Shown in pieces: positions 28,592 through 43,500 of a stretch of DNA of 64,000 bases (position 1 is the first letter of the stretch; each line of letters starts with the position of its first letter). The DNA is from Sipunculus nudus. Its lineage: Eukaryota; Annelida; Sipuncula; Golfingiida; Sipunculidae. The stretch is taken from NCBI GenBank assembly GCA_026874595.1, contig CM049308.1, positions 39,416,527 through 39,480,526 of the forward strand, written 5' to 3'. Made by a program: the position numbers and the translations under genes. The notes under the pieces are model-generated. The model ran no database searches and was not told where the DNA came from. It saw nothing but the letters and a program-made list of their open reading frames with translations.

Positions 28592-31500
28592 AAACAGAGC
28601 TTTTATACAGAAATGATATACAAGAAGAAATTAAGCGTATCGTCAATATGTATCGGTATCGAATTAACTGTATCGCAATACATACAATATTGTACCGGAT
28701 GAGGTGAACCAATACCCAGCCCTAAATATGACATGATAGACTTACCTGAGTAACTGAGGTATTTATGGATTCTTTGATATAACTGACAGAGGACTGGTTT
28801 GATTCATTTCCTGTTCCTACAAAAGAAAAACCTGCACCCAATTAATAATTTATTATAGGCCTGTTTACAAAAAAGAATGTTATCTATACTTAAGATATGT
28901 CATATGTTGAGACTCAGTTTTGGAGGACCTGGACTAAACTCAAGACTCAAGTTCACTTTTTAGGGACTTGGACTCTGGACTTACTTGATGGTCCTGGACT
29001 CGGACTTGTCCTCAGACTCGGATGTAAGGATTTAAAAAAATCAGACTGAGCCCATCTTAAGGCCAGTAGAAGGAAAGCTCTGTCACATACTATTAAGACA
29101 GTTATATTCATGTGTGAACAACAAACTGAATAATACAAAGAAAGACCAAGTATATTCCAAGCTTGATCTCTGTACTGGGAACTAAATATAATTAAACAAT
29201 CATGTAAAAACAAACAAACAAGCAAATTCAAGGAATTTATGTCCTCTGCTTCAGCTGCTTCCGCCTTAAAGTCCAGGATGATTTTAAAGTCTGTGGTGAC
29301 TAAGTGCAATGGTTTTAACCATGCTCAACAGATGGCAGCACCAGGCAGTTACTGTAAAAAATTTAAGTAATTTATGTCCACTGCTAGCGACACCTGTTGG
29401 TGGTTAGTAAAACTAAATGTGCTGATTCATCATATCAAAAATGAAATAACATACTGTATTATTATCTTGTGAGATAGACATTCCAAAACCAATCCCAACC
29501 AAGGTAAGCATGAGAGCAATCACTGACCTAAATTTGAATGAAATCAGATAATATTAACGAAAGTTATCGCACAGAAATGAAAACCTGGCAGACCGACAGA
29601 CAGAGGGACAGACAAAATAAATGTCCCCAAATCTGGGAAGTGGATGACAAAAGTACTTATGGTAAACTCAAACTTCCCTTTCAAATTTATTTTAATAAAG
29701 AGAACTTCATTGAAATCAGACATGGACTAGGTTTCTAGATGACTAAAACTAGAAGAATGTGGACTTGGGACTTAAACCCCAAGGACTTTACTCTGACTTG
29801 AGTGGCCTGCACTTGGGACTACAATGGTTTGGACTGGACTACACCACAGATGAGACTATACTTGTCATTACGTACCTGTAGCATTTAATTTGTGCTTTTG
29901 CCTGAACTTTTCTTGGAGCTCTCTTGATCTGCGAATCCGTTCTTCACGTGTTAGAAGTGCTGTTTCAGAGGATCCTTCTGTAGCTCTGCTGTCTACAGCT
30001 CTGCTGTCCACACACTGTCTCTCTGAACTATTACAAATGTTCAAACTTTCTCTTGGTCTTCCCAATTCCATGTCTTGTATCCTACTATCACATGCTTCTA
30101 CATGACTAGATTCTGACTTCATCAATTTCTTGACACTACTAGTTTCTACCACATTCTCCCCACTCACACTGGTCGTCTCTGAGTCATCATCTAATAAATC
30201 ATCAAACTGAAGATTAAACATACCACAGTCTTCTACTGGATTTTCTGTATGTTCTAGTTTCTGATCAGCCACACATTCCTGACCAGTCCCCTCTTCTTTT
30301 GATATCTTATCAGCATTACCCAAGGTACTCCTGTGATCATTTAAGCAGGTTTTACGATTCCCCTCTGAGTAAATACTTCCAGTGTTAACTATTTTTGTAC
30401 TTAAATGAAAATCAGTATGTTTTTCACCACAATGCCCAAGGTTCAAGGCACTTGATGTATATTTATTACCAAGACTCCCTATGTTTTCAGATTTCCTTGT
30501 TTGTGATTCAGAATACATGTGTGAGGATATGTCATGTTGTAACTGTTGCTCATGTGGCTGTTTTTGTGGGGCTGTTTCATACTGTAACCGCTGCTTCTGT
30601 GGCTGTTTCTTAGCTGAGGGTACAGCAGGGCTGGTGTCTGATGATGACGAGCTGATAATGCGCTTACTTTTCATGACAGTCCCTGCCACCCTCTGTGTAC
30701 TCCTAGCACTGATGTCTGTGATGTTGTGCATCATTCCATCTCCCTCCTCCTCACTAGATGTGTCCACCATGTGTCTCACTCGCTTTAAACCATTCACAGT
30801 TTTGACATTCTTCTTGCCAGGTTTTTCTGATTTTTTACTCTGGTTATTCATCTTTTTTCTCTTGACTGGGGTTACTTCATCATACGAATCTGCAAGAGAA
30901 AACCAAGTGAAACAGCTCTATGTAATGACAAAAAAATAACAAGTAACAGTAATAAACAAGCTGTGTACCTTTAATTCTTACATGCAAACTACGACATATG
31001 CTTTTAGTCTGTGTGCAAAATGGCAGCCATCATGAGTGGTTTTGAATTTTTGTGGGGGCAGGATTTGATAATGGGATGATAATAATATGACAAGAAAATA
31101 CTTTCAGGTCAGTCTCATGGTGGGAATGAATCTGTGGAGGGTCTGGTTGTCATTAGACCTGTACGTAACTGTATGTTAAAAGAAACCGGAGGAATGCTCA
31201 GGGTAAACTGCACCCTCCACTGCAAATTAGAGTAGGATAAATCGGTAATAACACTGGTGCTGAAATGGAGTACTCAAGAATTCAAGTTGAAGTTATTAAA
31301 ACCAATCACTCAAGTCTGAATTAAGGACCTTACTACAAGTGTAGTCCTGCTTCTGATTCATATAAAAAATTATATATCTGTCAATTATGCTACTATTGCT
31401 AGTAAATCTAAATGCTTTTCTTACCAGAATATTAAAGTGTCAGAACACCCTTTCAATTCACTACCATTTTAAATGTAAACCCATTATACTATCTTGTATG

Positions 31501-34500
31501 CAAAGATTACAATGCTTATACAACAAAAGACACATTAAGTTCCTGTTACAGTTGTCATTGTGGTAATGAGTGCTTGAGTTAGAGTTGGGTATACCCACAG
31601 GCACTCGTTTCCAGCACTAAAATGGCCTAGAAACCGAAAACACATTGAGTATGGGCAAAATACCCATTATAAAAGAACAAGGTAATGAACTCCACCGCTA
31701 CGCGGGCAAGACAACTTTTTTTCACAAGTCAGAATTCCAGAGAATTATCCGCTTCACAAGCATGATCGCGCGCCTTTTTGTTGAAAACATCTTTATTTAT
31801 AAGATTAAACTTCCAAATATAAAAGTTCCCCACACTAATTGCGAATTCCAGCACGTTTATTTCAGCTGCGACACCGTCATTTGGCATGTATACATTTACT
31901 AGTTGCGGAAGTTGACGTCATCCAGGGCTTAATGCATGTTATGGTTATAGAACAGACGTTAATGTATTCAAAACAAGTGATTTAATGGTCCTGGTTGTGT
32001 TTGCATACCATGCCCACTGATTTTCAACTTCATTGACAATTTGACAGCTGTTTGAATTGTGCCCCTAAAAGAGATGTAGAAAACGACTGGTACCATGCAG
32101 CCAATCACAGACGCCAGCTCAGGGGGAAATCCATTCAGCCCGGGGTGACGTCAACTTCCGCAACTAGTAAATGTATACATGACAAATGACGGTGTCACAG
32201 CTGGAATAAATGTTCTGGAATTCGCGGTTAGTGTTGGGAACTTTTATATTTGAAAATTAATCTTGTAAATAAAGATGTTTTCAACAAGAAGGCGCGCGAT
32301 CATGCATGTGAAGAGGATAATTCTCCGGAATTCGGACTTGTGAAAAAAAGTTGTCTTGCCCGCGTAGCGGTGGAGTTCATTACCTTGTTCTTTTATAATG
32401 GGTATATCGCCCATACTCAATGTGTTTTCGGTTTCTAGGCCATTTTAGTGCTGGAAACGAATGCCTGTGGGTATACCAACTGCCAAAGTCTGAAATGTAC
32501 TACAAATTTTAACCTTCAACTGTAATGTAAAAATAAGTGGTTAAAAGAATCACATATCAGCATCACTAATTTTAGGCTAATGGTGTGCCAATTCATAAAT
32601 TACATCAATGATTTTCATTATCTTATACTGCTAGAGATATAAGCATGATGGCCACAAACAGGGAACAGCATTATAAACCTTGTACAATGAAAAAGTGTCA
32701 ACAGCCAGGTGATTACCTTGACCTTTCCACCTTGACCTTTGGCGTACAAGCAGACAGAATTCACTCGGTCAATATTTAAGGTATAATTGTATCAAGCATA
32801 TTTCATGGTAATACAGACAGTACATAAAATAACCAAATAATAATCAATCACCGGACATTTTTATCTTTCAATCATTGAAAATGATTTAACAACCAATTTC
32901 TCCCTCTACAACCTATGCAGACACAACATTGTACCATTCATTTTAGTTTGGATGATACTAAGACTGTGCATGCAATTTGGCAAGGTATTTTTGCAAAGAC
33001 TACTTGTAATTTTAATATTATTACCCGAGTCAATATAATCACTGTTCACACAGAAACTGTCCTCCATATACTCAGACGGCTCTTCATCAATATCCGGCAT
33101 CTGTGAGAATACATCCATGTCGTTGTTTCCGTACTGCAGACGGTAGCGGGCAGGAATGTGGCCACCAGGATGGTCCTGAACAGATCGCAAATACATGGCT
33201 TGTTCTGTGGTTACATCTGAAAAATCAGACACAGCTACCTTAAAGTTACATGTATTAAATGCCAATGAGGCTACATTAATAACTAGATATTTCTTGGCAC
33301 CGCAGGTGCCATAGTATCCCCAGACAATTAATCCCCCCCCCCCCCCCCTTTAAGATTAGGCCCCCCATCTTCAGCAACAATTAATATCAGACCACACTCA
33401 TAGAAAAGGTCATTCTCATAGAAAAGGTCATGATCCAAATTTCAATATACATCGTCCCCTAACCCATGTCTATGTATATGCAAGAAATCTGTCCATTAGT
33501 TTTTGACTTATAATGCTCACAATACTGTTAAGTGGCAATGATGGGGTATTAAACGGCACGAAAACAAGTAAAAGAATAACAGGTGGCACCACCTGTTTCC
33601 CGTACATGACAACACTATCCAAGATCTTCGGTCAAGTTGATTTTTGGACCAATCAATGCATCCCTTATTGAGAAATTAATGATTTTGTGTGATTTTCACC
33701 ATATATGGCAATATTCAAGGTCAAGGCCACTCATTGGAAAGGTCATGACTCCAATTCAAATAAACATTATCCTATAACCCATATCCATGTATATGCATAA
33801 TATGAAAGAAATTTGTCCATTAGTTTTTGACTTATAATGCTCACAGTACTGATAAATGGCAATGATGGGGTATTAAACGGCACAAAACAAGTAAAAGAAT
33901 AACAGGTGGCGCCACCTGTTTCTGGTACATGACAATACTTTCCAAGATCTTCGAACATGTTGATTTTTGGACCAATGCATGCATCCCTTATTGAGATATT
34001 AATGATTTTGTGTAATTTTTACCATATATGGCAATTTTTCAAGGTCAAGGCCACTCTAATAGGAAAGGTCATGACCCCAATTTATATATACATCATCCCA
34101 TAACCCATGTCTATGTATATGCATAATATGAAAGAAATCTGTCCATTAGTTTTTGACTTATAATGCTCACAGGTTATTAATGTACTGTTAAGTGGCAATG
34201 ATGGGGTATTAAACGGCACGAAAACAAGTAAAAGAATAACAGGTGGCGCCACCTGTTTCCGGTACATGACATTACTATCCAAGATCTTCGGTCAAGTTGA
34301 TTTTTGGACCAATGCATGCATCCCTTATTGAGAAATTAATGATTTTGTGTGATTTTCACCATATATGGCAATATTCAAGGTCAAGGTCACTCTCATAGGA
34401 AAGGTCATGACTCCAATTTAAATAAACATCATCCCATAACCCATATCTATGTATTTGCATAATATGAAAGAAATCTGTCCATTAGTTTTGACTTATAATG

Positions 34501-37500
34501 CTCACAGTACTGTCAAGTAGCAATTTTTGGGATATTAAACGGCATGAAAACAAATTAAGAATAATTGGTGGCGCCACCAGTTTCTGGAACATGACAACCC
34601 TATCCATGATCTTCGATCAACTTGATTTTGGGATCAATCCATGCAAGTTTTCTTGAGATATTTAAGAATTTGTGTGATTTTCCCGAAAATTGAACCTATT
34701 CAAGGTCAAGCCACTCTCCTAGTTGAGGTCATGACCTCATTTTAAATAGGCCTCGTCCTCTCACCCATATCTATACATATACCAAGTTTGGTAAAGATCC
34801 ATGAAATATTTTTTGAGTTATTGTGTCCAAAAGAAATCTCTGCGGCGGCGGCGGCGCAACTGTGCCTAAACCATAGTATCTCCAGACTATGTCTGGCGAT
34901 ACAATGACCATTCAGCTGTATAGATGACATGTTTTATTCATGAAGGTTTCATTTTTGCGATTTTTTCCCTTTCGTAACTATTGCAAATTTGAAATCCTCA
35001 TAAACAAAATCCAAGCCACATTAGATACATACTGTACAGATATAGCTTTAATTCACTTTGTCTTTAATAGGTGTACAGAGAAATCTGATGATAAGAAAAC
35101 AATTTACATAAGCAAGGATATACAGTGTTTCACGATTATATCAATCTGTATCTCACAGTGTGTACGTGCCTCACTGCAAAGTACAAAGTGGGCTGCAAAT
35201 TGTAATTAACCAGTTTTAACATGGGATTATAAACGCAAGTAATATGCTTGATCATGAGCCAATGAGAAATCTGAGGGCAAGGGGTGGCAGAGGTGCTGAT
35301 TGGTCAAAATCTTACACAGATAAAACACAAACACTACTTTCTAATAGTCCTTTTAAGGATACACAGTCATGAGTATTAGTGTACTTTTTAAATTACAACA
35401 AATTAGACATATTATATAGAGAAAAAATACTACAGAATTCTTTTTTTTTAATATTAAATATATTATCTCAGAAAAACAAAGACATTATATTAATTCCTGC
35501 ACTCATAAAAAAATGGGAACAATTTCATATGGTATTATATTAAGAATTTTGGTTGACAAGTAGTCAATGATCAAATATCATCAATGTTCACTTGTTGTCT
35601 TCTTGCTCGCCTTGATTCTTCCTTCTGGTTTACACCAATTGTTTCTGCAAAATTAAGGACAGTAAGTCGCCTTAATGCATGTAAGCCAAGCCAATATGCC
35701 AGCAACCAAACCTGTACTGAATGTATTATATGATCATAAATGGTCTGACAGAAAATGGCCAAATTACCAAGATTCTGTGACATCTGGGTGGCATCATTGA
35801 TGAAGCTGGCCTCCAGCAGATCCAAGTTCCCTTCATCCTCATCTGATGAGGCACTGTCATCATCAGTCAGAACAGCCTCCTCCTCAATAAAGGCACAACC
35901 ACCTGTTCTCTGTGGAAATAACCATAACATGTTAACAAAATTCAGCTGCAATATAAACAGTGATTTACCATGATAAGATATTCACCATGATAAGAGTAAT
36001 TCATCATGATAAGGATGATTCACCACAATAAGAGTGATTCACCATGATAAGGATGATTCACCACGATAAGAGTGATTCATCATGATAAGGATGATTCACC
36101 ACAATAAGAGTGATTCACCATGATAAGGATGATTCACCACGATAAGAGTGATTCATCATGATAAGAGTGATTCACCATGATAAGAGTGATTCACCATGAT
36201 AAGAGTTATTAATCATGATAAGGATGATTCACCAGGATAAGAGAGATTCACCATGATAAGAGTGATTCACCATGATAAGAGTGATTCACCATGATAATAA
36301 TGATTCACCAAGATAACAGTGATTCACCATGGTAACAGTAATTCACCATGGTAATTAAGAGTGATTTCCTATGATAAGATATTCATCATGATAAATGTGA
36401 TTCACTATGAATTAGATCTAAAGTTTGAAGTTTTGATCTAAATGTGACATAAAATATATATAATTTGATTTCTATGTGACAAAAGAAACAGTGTCATGCA
36501 AGACCTCTACTGTCCAGCTTAACACAGGTTTCAAAGCCAATGGATGGTAATGAATAAACATGCAATGCCTGTAAGTTACCAGCTGTATCCAGACATGCAT
36601 GTACACACACGCAAGTGCTCAAGTCCCAATTTAGTGCTATAGAACTTGGGTAAGTATTACCAGGACACAAGTAATGCTCTCACCCATAACATGTTACACA
36701 AAAACAAAACTAATCCTTGATGCTTACTGCTTTACTGTGTTGTACACTAAAACTTGATGTCCCACAGTAACAAAACCCCCTCTCTCTATCTCTCTTTCTT
36801 TCTCTCTCTCTCTCCAGATGTACAGCTGTATCAGAATTCACTTTTACCTTCTTTTTCTTCTTGTCTCCCTGAGGTTTATTCCTTTTCCTTTCTATATCCA
36901 ACACCTTATTCTTACTGTGCTTCTGTATCCTTACATCTGGTGGGCCTGTACAAATATACAAAATCTCTGGTCCAGAGAGCATGTAAAGAACTAGGGATGT
37001 ATCAATGCATCAAATATCTGAGTAAATTCTAATTGACCTTTGCTTTGTTTCTAAATATTTTTTGGCATGTACCACTCTGGAGTCCCTGAGAATTCAAACT
37101 GAGGGATGACACCTCCATGTCAAAGCTACTATTGGGAATGTGCCCTAGATCTGGTTTAAACATTTGCTGGTGGACCACTCCACTTGCAGCGTAACATTAA
37201 TGACTGACAAACAGCTAAATTTTTCTTTTATTTGCATAAATAAACTCATATCCATTTTTATTAATTATTTGCTTTTATATTAAACTAGTCTGGGCTAAAG
37301 CTAGCTTTTCAACTTTAGTAAGAATTAAATTGAAATTAAATCAAACTTGAAAGGTAAAGAATCAACAACTGAATCAATAGTAAGGCTCACACAGGCCAAC
37401 ACAGAACGATTGTCCGCACACTACTCGGGTCAATCTGCAGTTCATGTCCCTTGGTGTATTTTAAAATAATCATTTTGCACTCTAGCTTTCAACTAAATTA

Positions 37501-40500
37501 AAAGTAATGTTATTTAAAGGGACCTTATCATGTATAAAGCAAGTTGAATTAACAAAACAAGGGACCTATGGGTCACTGTGGTCAGCTGAAAATCTAAAAT
37601 AATATCAAATGGAGATAAAGTGTAAGAAGAAGAGGTAATATAGACCATGGTTGGTTTATATGATTGGTTTGTATTGATGAGCAAGAAATTGTTGCAAATA
37701 ATATTTTGTGACCTGAACATGTGTTTCCTAATGTTGAAACTGAAGCATGTGAGCAGTTTGTGAACAAATGATCTCTACTACTGTACTACTTGATCATTAG
37801 TTGGCTTTTTGATTAACTGTTGACATTTCAGTAGTTTACACATTTGTTCAATTGAATCAATTTTTTTTAGTATAATATATATTATTAAATATATATGTAT
37901 TGTTTATTAAATGTATTCAGTTGATATATAACTAACAACATAAAACAGGGCAAACAAAGCCTGATCTCAAATTCTGCTGAGGCAGGAAAATAATGAACAA
38001 ATGTTTGTATTAAATCCTCATTTTTTTATCACATCATTTTTTTTAAAATTTAAGTTTATATTTCTATACATTTCCAATATAACATATATATCTGAATATA
38101 GAAGTTGATTCGTAATTCTCAATTGCATCATCATAAATCTCAATCTTGTCAGATAACACCACATCATGCAAACAAACGTTTATTTATTTTTTACCACAAA
38201 AATATATCTTTTAAATCTGCATTTGCATCTTCTGGATTACACCTTGAATTATTTTTCAAGGAAAGTTTTTGCATATCGGAGTGGAAACAGCATTACAATT
38301 AAGGAGATACAGTGAAAACAACAATTACTGCTTAACACGGTGGGTGTGTGTGTGGGGGGGGTTGGGGGGGGGGGGGGGGGGGGAGTGATGACTGGGGTGG
38401 TGATATGAGAATAACTGTACACCTGTCACAGCAGGGGATCTCCCCCAGTGACTGTAACAAATCAGAAACCCTGGCATGGCTGACTCCCAGTGACCTGGAG
38501 TGGGACCCTGCATCTGTAATCTGAGCAAATGACTACAATAGAGCTTCAAGAAAAAAATCAATAACTAGCTTAATTTTCAAGCTTTTATTTTCAAATTTCA
38601 GATTTAAACAAATTAAATATTTATGTTTACATGCTGTGAAAATTAAATCAATGATACTTACAGGAAAAAAAAACGTGCCATGGTCAATGTTGGGCAAAAT
38701 TTAAGATACTGATTTTATTTTTATGCTAATAACTTAAAAAATTACAAAATTCAGATCTAATTTTGGTAAAAACAATTGAATCTTAATTAAACATAGTTAT
38801 ATACTTGGGAAAATAGGGTCTAGTTTCAAAATTTTTCATGTTAAGTGAGTAAATATTTTTCCTGATTTTTTACAAAGTCCATTATGTTTGGACCCATAAC
38901 TTAAAGAATTTATACTTAACAGACTTAATTTCTGGCATGTACATAGGAACTATATAGAGGATTATTTATGGTAAATATGAGGAAAAACAGATCAGTGGTT
39001 TTGATATTAGGCAGTCCTGAAGTGTGAAAATAGGTTTTTAATAAAAAATTGAGGTTTTTCCTCAATTTCTTAGAGGAACGAAGTGGCAAAGACCCAGTTT
39101 TCGGCTTGGTAGGAGATCTTGGGGACATCTAACATTATGCTGAATTTTGGATTCCTAGGTCTTACGGTTTCAAAACGTGCCACATCTACGGACGGACGGA
39201 CGGATGGACAGACGGATGGACGGACAGACGGACGGACGACGGACAATGGACCACAACTATAGCTCAGATGACTTATAGTCAGCTGAGCTAAAAATAGGGT
39301 CTTTTCTCTGAAATAAAATGGTACCTGCAAACAAAATATTGCCCTGAAATGTTGGCTTGCTCCTGTACACGAGTGTTTAAAAAGTGGACATGGTGTGATC
39401 ACTGGTGCCAAGATAAACATGAACACAACCTGCGTTGTCAATTTTCTTTTAAGGCTAACAATCAGTATTTCACAACCATGCATGCTCATGTTAGGACCAC
39501 AACACCTGTAAATCAGGAGATACCTAGACTGATTTTGCCCAGAATAATGTGATACAGGTTCCTGCTGGCTGAAACATGGCGAATCACGGTGCCTCAGGGA
39601 CCCAATACAACAGGTCTCACTTTCCTGCCTGTCCTTTCAGCAGATCATGAGGTCCCTAGACTTTTCACCCAAATCCTTTTGTCATATGTTCCACAATGAA
39701 TTTACATAAGTACCATGGAATGTAATGCCCATCCAGCAGAGATATATCAGAGGATATGAAGGTCTGTGTATGGACTAGTTTGGACTACTCCTCGTCTGGA
39801 ATCTGTCGCACATGTGCAAAATCAGACCTCTGGTTACTCAGCCTTGTTATGGTAAACAGACACGCAGAACCAAAACAAGCTAAAGAGGAGGTACTATTCT
39901 ACAGCTGGGAGGGGTATCTTGGAAAATTTTCTTTATAGCAAAACTGAACTGAGAGTGTGAAATAATAAGCACAATATTGCTCCTAATTATGTACCTTTAA
40001 GGCAATAAAAATAACAGATGTCCTAGTATTCAAATATTCTTGAAAACCTGATTAGAATCCTTTGATCTTTTATTCTGATGACCAATGAATGTAAGAACAC
40101 ATACTGATAAAATCATCATCTTCTATTGATAACATGGAGAGTCTGCTGGTTTTGTTTTGTGGCTTCTCTGGCGTGTCTTCATCACTTGAGATAAGGACCT
40201 GAAAAAAAATGAACGCCTTATTGACATCTATTACATAGGGGTTTTTGTAGTTTAAATATTCAACAGGTTATCACAAGCAATGCAAGGCACTCTCCATGGC
40301 ACGTATGTTGACAGTAGGTAGTTTGTAAGGGTGGAGGAAACCAGAGAAAACCACTAACCTTGAATGGGCAACTACAACACACTCTTATAGCTACTTCGGG
40401 GATGGAACCTGTGTGGCCAGGGGAGACAGTCAAGCATTTTACCACTCTACCATCCATGCCCCATGAAAGTTAAACTTTAAGATGATATTTTATGATTTAA

Positions 40501-43500
40501 TGAGGAACTTATTACAGTTATTCAGGTACATAATGGCATTACATCATTCAACTTCTGCACAAACTATGACATTTTAGGGAGAAGATCAATTTTGCTGTTA
40601 TTTGTTACTATGTCCCCCATCTTTAAATTCTTATATCTGACAAGAATAGATATTTTTTTTCTGGATATTATGACTTCTTTGCATGAGCATACATAATCAT
40701 TTGTGATCATTCATGCAAAAATTCAACCAATAAAATCGATAATGAAAGAAAATGACCTATCATCAATATAATCAATTAATCTGCACATACGTATTACTCT
40801 GGCATAAAGTGATTAGATTTTCCACAATCTCTGTTCCCTTTCAGACATGTACCAGTACCCAATGAAATTTTTGTAATTTTTATTATTAGCTATCAGGGTG
40901 CTCTAGAGCTACCTGGCAAGGAACCACACCAGTGGCAAACTCTTGGGAATCTGACTGGGCCACCATTGATACAAGTAATAAATTCAAGTAATAAATCTGA
41001 CCCAGAGTTGCAAGTAGTATTCTTGCAAGCCTGGTGACAGAAGTGATATATATATAGATCTGTATGATGATAACACTGTGTAGGGAATAACTTGTTAAAC
41101 AAGACCTTTAGCAACATACGTGGGCACAAATGACCCGTCTCTGTACCTGAGTAGCAGTAACAGATCATCAAGGCAAATAACCACACCATGTTTCATGACG
41201 ATCCTTCTGGCAGTTCCAGAGATATAAGCTCAAAACTTTTATTTCTATGACTCTTTGACCTTGAAAACTCAGATACTGTAGGTGACACAAGGAACCACCA
41301 ACTTGGCACAGCAGTTACAGATCATCAGGGCCAATAGTCATCCTAAGTTTCATAATGATCTATCAAGTGGTTTACTGATAAGTAAGCTCATAAGATTTTT
41401 TTTCTTTAACAGCTCTGTGACCTTGAAAAGTAGGTCAAGGTGACAAATCTTTAAATTTGACCAAGATTTTATCTAAATGTATCTCCCCTGAAGAAATAAA
41501 GTATATGGGTTAAATTTTTTTCTGAGTTATACCTCTCACAAGGTAAAACTTTATGGGCGCCAGACGAACTGACGGACAACCATGGGTGATGACAATAGCC
41601 CATCAACCTATATGGGCTGAGGTCTAAATAAAAAGTCATGTCTAAGCCTAGAATAGCACTGCATCTATATGATGGAATCATCCATTATCTTATTTACTAT
41701 TAACACTGCAGCTTTTCGTCCTCAACATATGTTTAATATCTGAACCACCGAAGGCAATTTCAGTGTTCTCGCACAGGCTTGTCAGCTTTTTGGCCAGTTG
41801 CATAATATTAAGGAAAATTGCGCTATGTAAGTCAGGCCATTTCACTGGCTTTTACCTAGTGTAACGTCAAACTATGACAGTCCTTATAACAATTACCAGA
41901 GAATGAAACCTGCCAGCAACTCCCAGGCCATATAAATTTTTGTCTGTTTTCACACATGGAAACTGTGTTAGCTTTTCAGCAAATGACAGCAAAGATCAGA
42001 CCACATAATTGCTGAGAAATGTTGGGACATGAATCGTCTATTGGTAATTTCGTTTGACCATGACAGCCGAGTGCTCATATTTGGATAACTCTGGATAAGT
42101 TTTGCTGTTACAGTTTTTTTGAGCTAATGGAAATAAATGGCTAAGGCGCAAGTCAAAAGCTCAATGGCTGTTACATTTTATGTGCAGCTCCCCTAGATAT
42201 ATCAAAGTTCATTAATACAATTGAAATGACAGACATTCATGAAACATGATGGGTCACCTCATAAGTCAACAGATCATCAGTGAATATCAAATTAAAACAT
42301 GAACAAAATGCTGGCAGATAATCTTTCTTGTCTTAAAATTTAATCAATGAAATTGAACATGCAGGGTTGTAGTTGACTGATTGGCTCTCTGTCTTCTGCG
42401 TGGCAGCTTTGCACCAAATAACACAAACATATGCAACTGTGGGCAGACTTTATTCAAATAACCTGTCAATCATTTGGCAACAATCAGAATGCTAAAACAG
42501 AAGTGGGCCTCTGCATTTAGTTTTCACAAAGGGAAACAGGAATTACTAGGAAAAAACAAACTCTCTTTGTGAGCACCTTCCATGAGCAACATAATCTGTG
42601 CATTTGCTCAGACAGTCCCTTATAGAAGCCTTCTTGGAACTAAGCTCACTCTGGTAAGTGTCAATACATCAACATATAAACCAATAGTTATTTACCTTCG
42701 GTCGTTTCTTTGGTTTGGTCCTTGCTGGTGCCTTGAGAGGAGTTTTAAAATAGCTGTCTTCCTGGTGAGCTAAAGCAGAAGATAGAGGGGTAAAGCAGAA
42801 AATCAGGACTTCCATCCAATATTATACATACTAAGGAAAAATTTAATGTACTGTGTGATATTCATCAAACATAGAGGCCAATTCAAGATCTAAATAATAT
42901 GCTGCAAAACTCTTGAGCTAAATATATAAAGACCTGTCTTCTGACCAATATCTAAAGATGCACATGTATGCAAACACTGTAAGAAATGCTTTCATTCCAT
43001 TTTTTACAATTCTATGTTGTACCGCTCACATTAAATATGTCAATGTTTTAAGCTGCCAAAACCTTCTTCAGAGACAAATTTCTACAATACTGAATTCATA
43101 ATCTTGACATTTTTTTGTAGGAAGAAAGAAACTGAAGAACTTCTACTCTATTGCAGTGAATGGCAGAAATTAAATCATACAAAAAAGTGGAGACTAGCAG
43201 AAATAGGTGGACCACAGAGGATTCTTGTAGTCTCTGGTAAAGACTTATGATATTTAATATTCAATAGAATCCTTGTAAAATAGAAAAGGAAAAGATATGG
43301 AAATTTCTGGGACCATTCAGCATATGTAAAATTAAACCTATGCAAATGAAATCACTTCTATAATATTAAGATATATCATATAATAACATACCACTGTGAG
43401 AGACTGGACTGCACATTGCTACAGGAGGGGAGAGAACATCTCTCTGCCTGTGATGAGGGTGCACCTTAATGATGCTGTCATCCAGATGTTCTTCACTATG

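Noticed and set aside
35967-36420. CRISPR-like regular repeat spacing
   Set aside because: Units are directly adjacent 19-mers with no unique spacers, in an animal intron. This is a minisatellite.
39070-39489. 139-codon frame with [13 protein letters not shown] repeats
   Set aside because: Produced by the (GACG)n run at the end of a family-A element read on the other strand. Also 17,569-17,794 and 2,519-2,926.
40398-40463. Functional tRNA gene
   Set aside because: Only the A-box-like and B-box-like words are present. The arms do not pair and a SINE-type tail follows.
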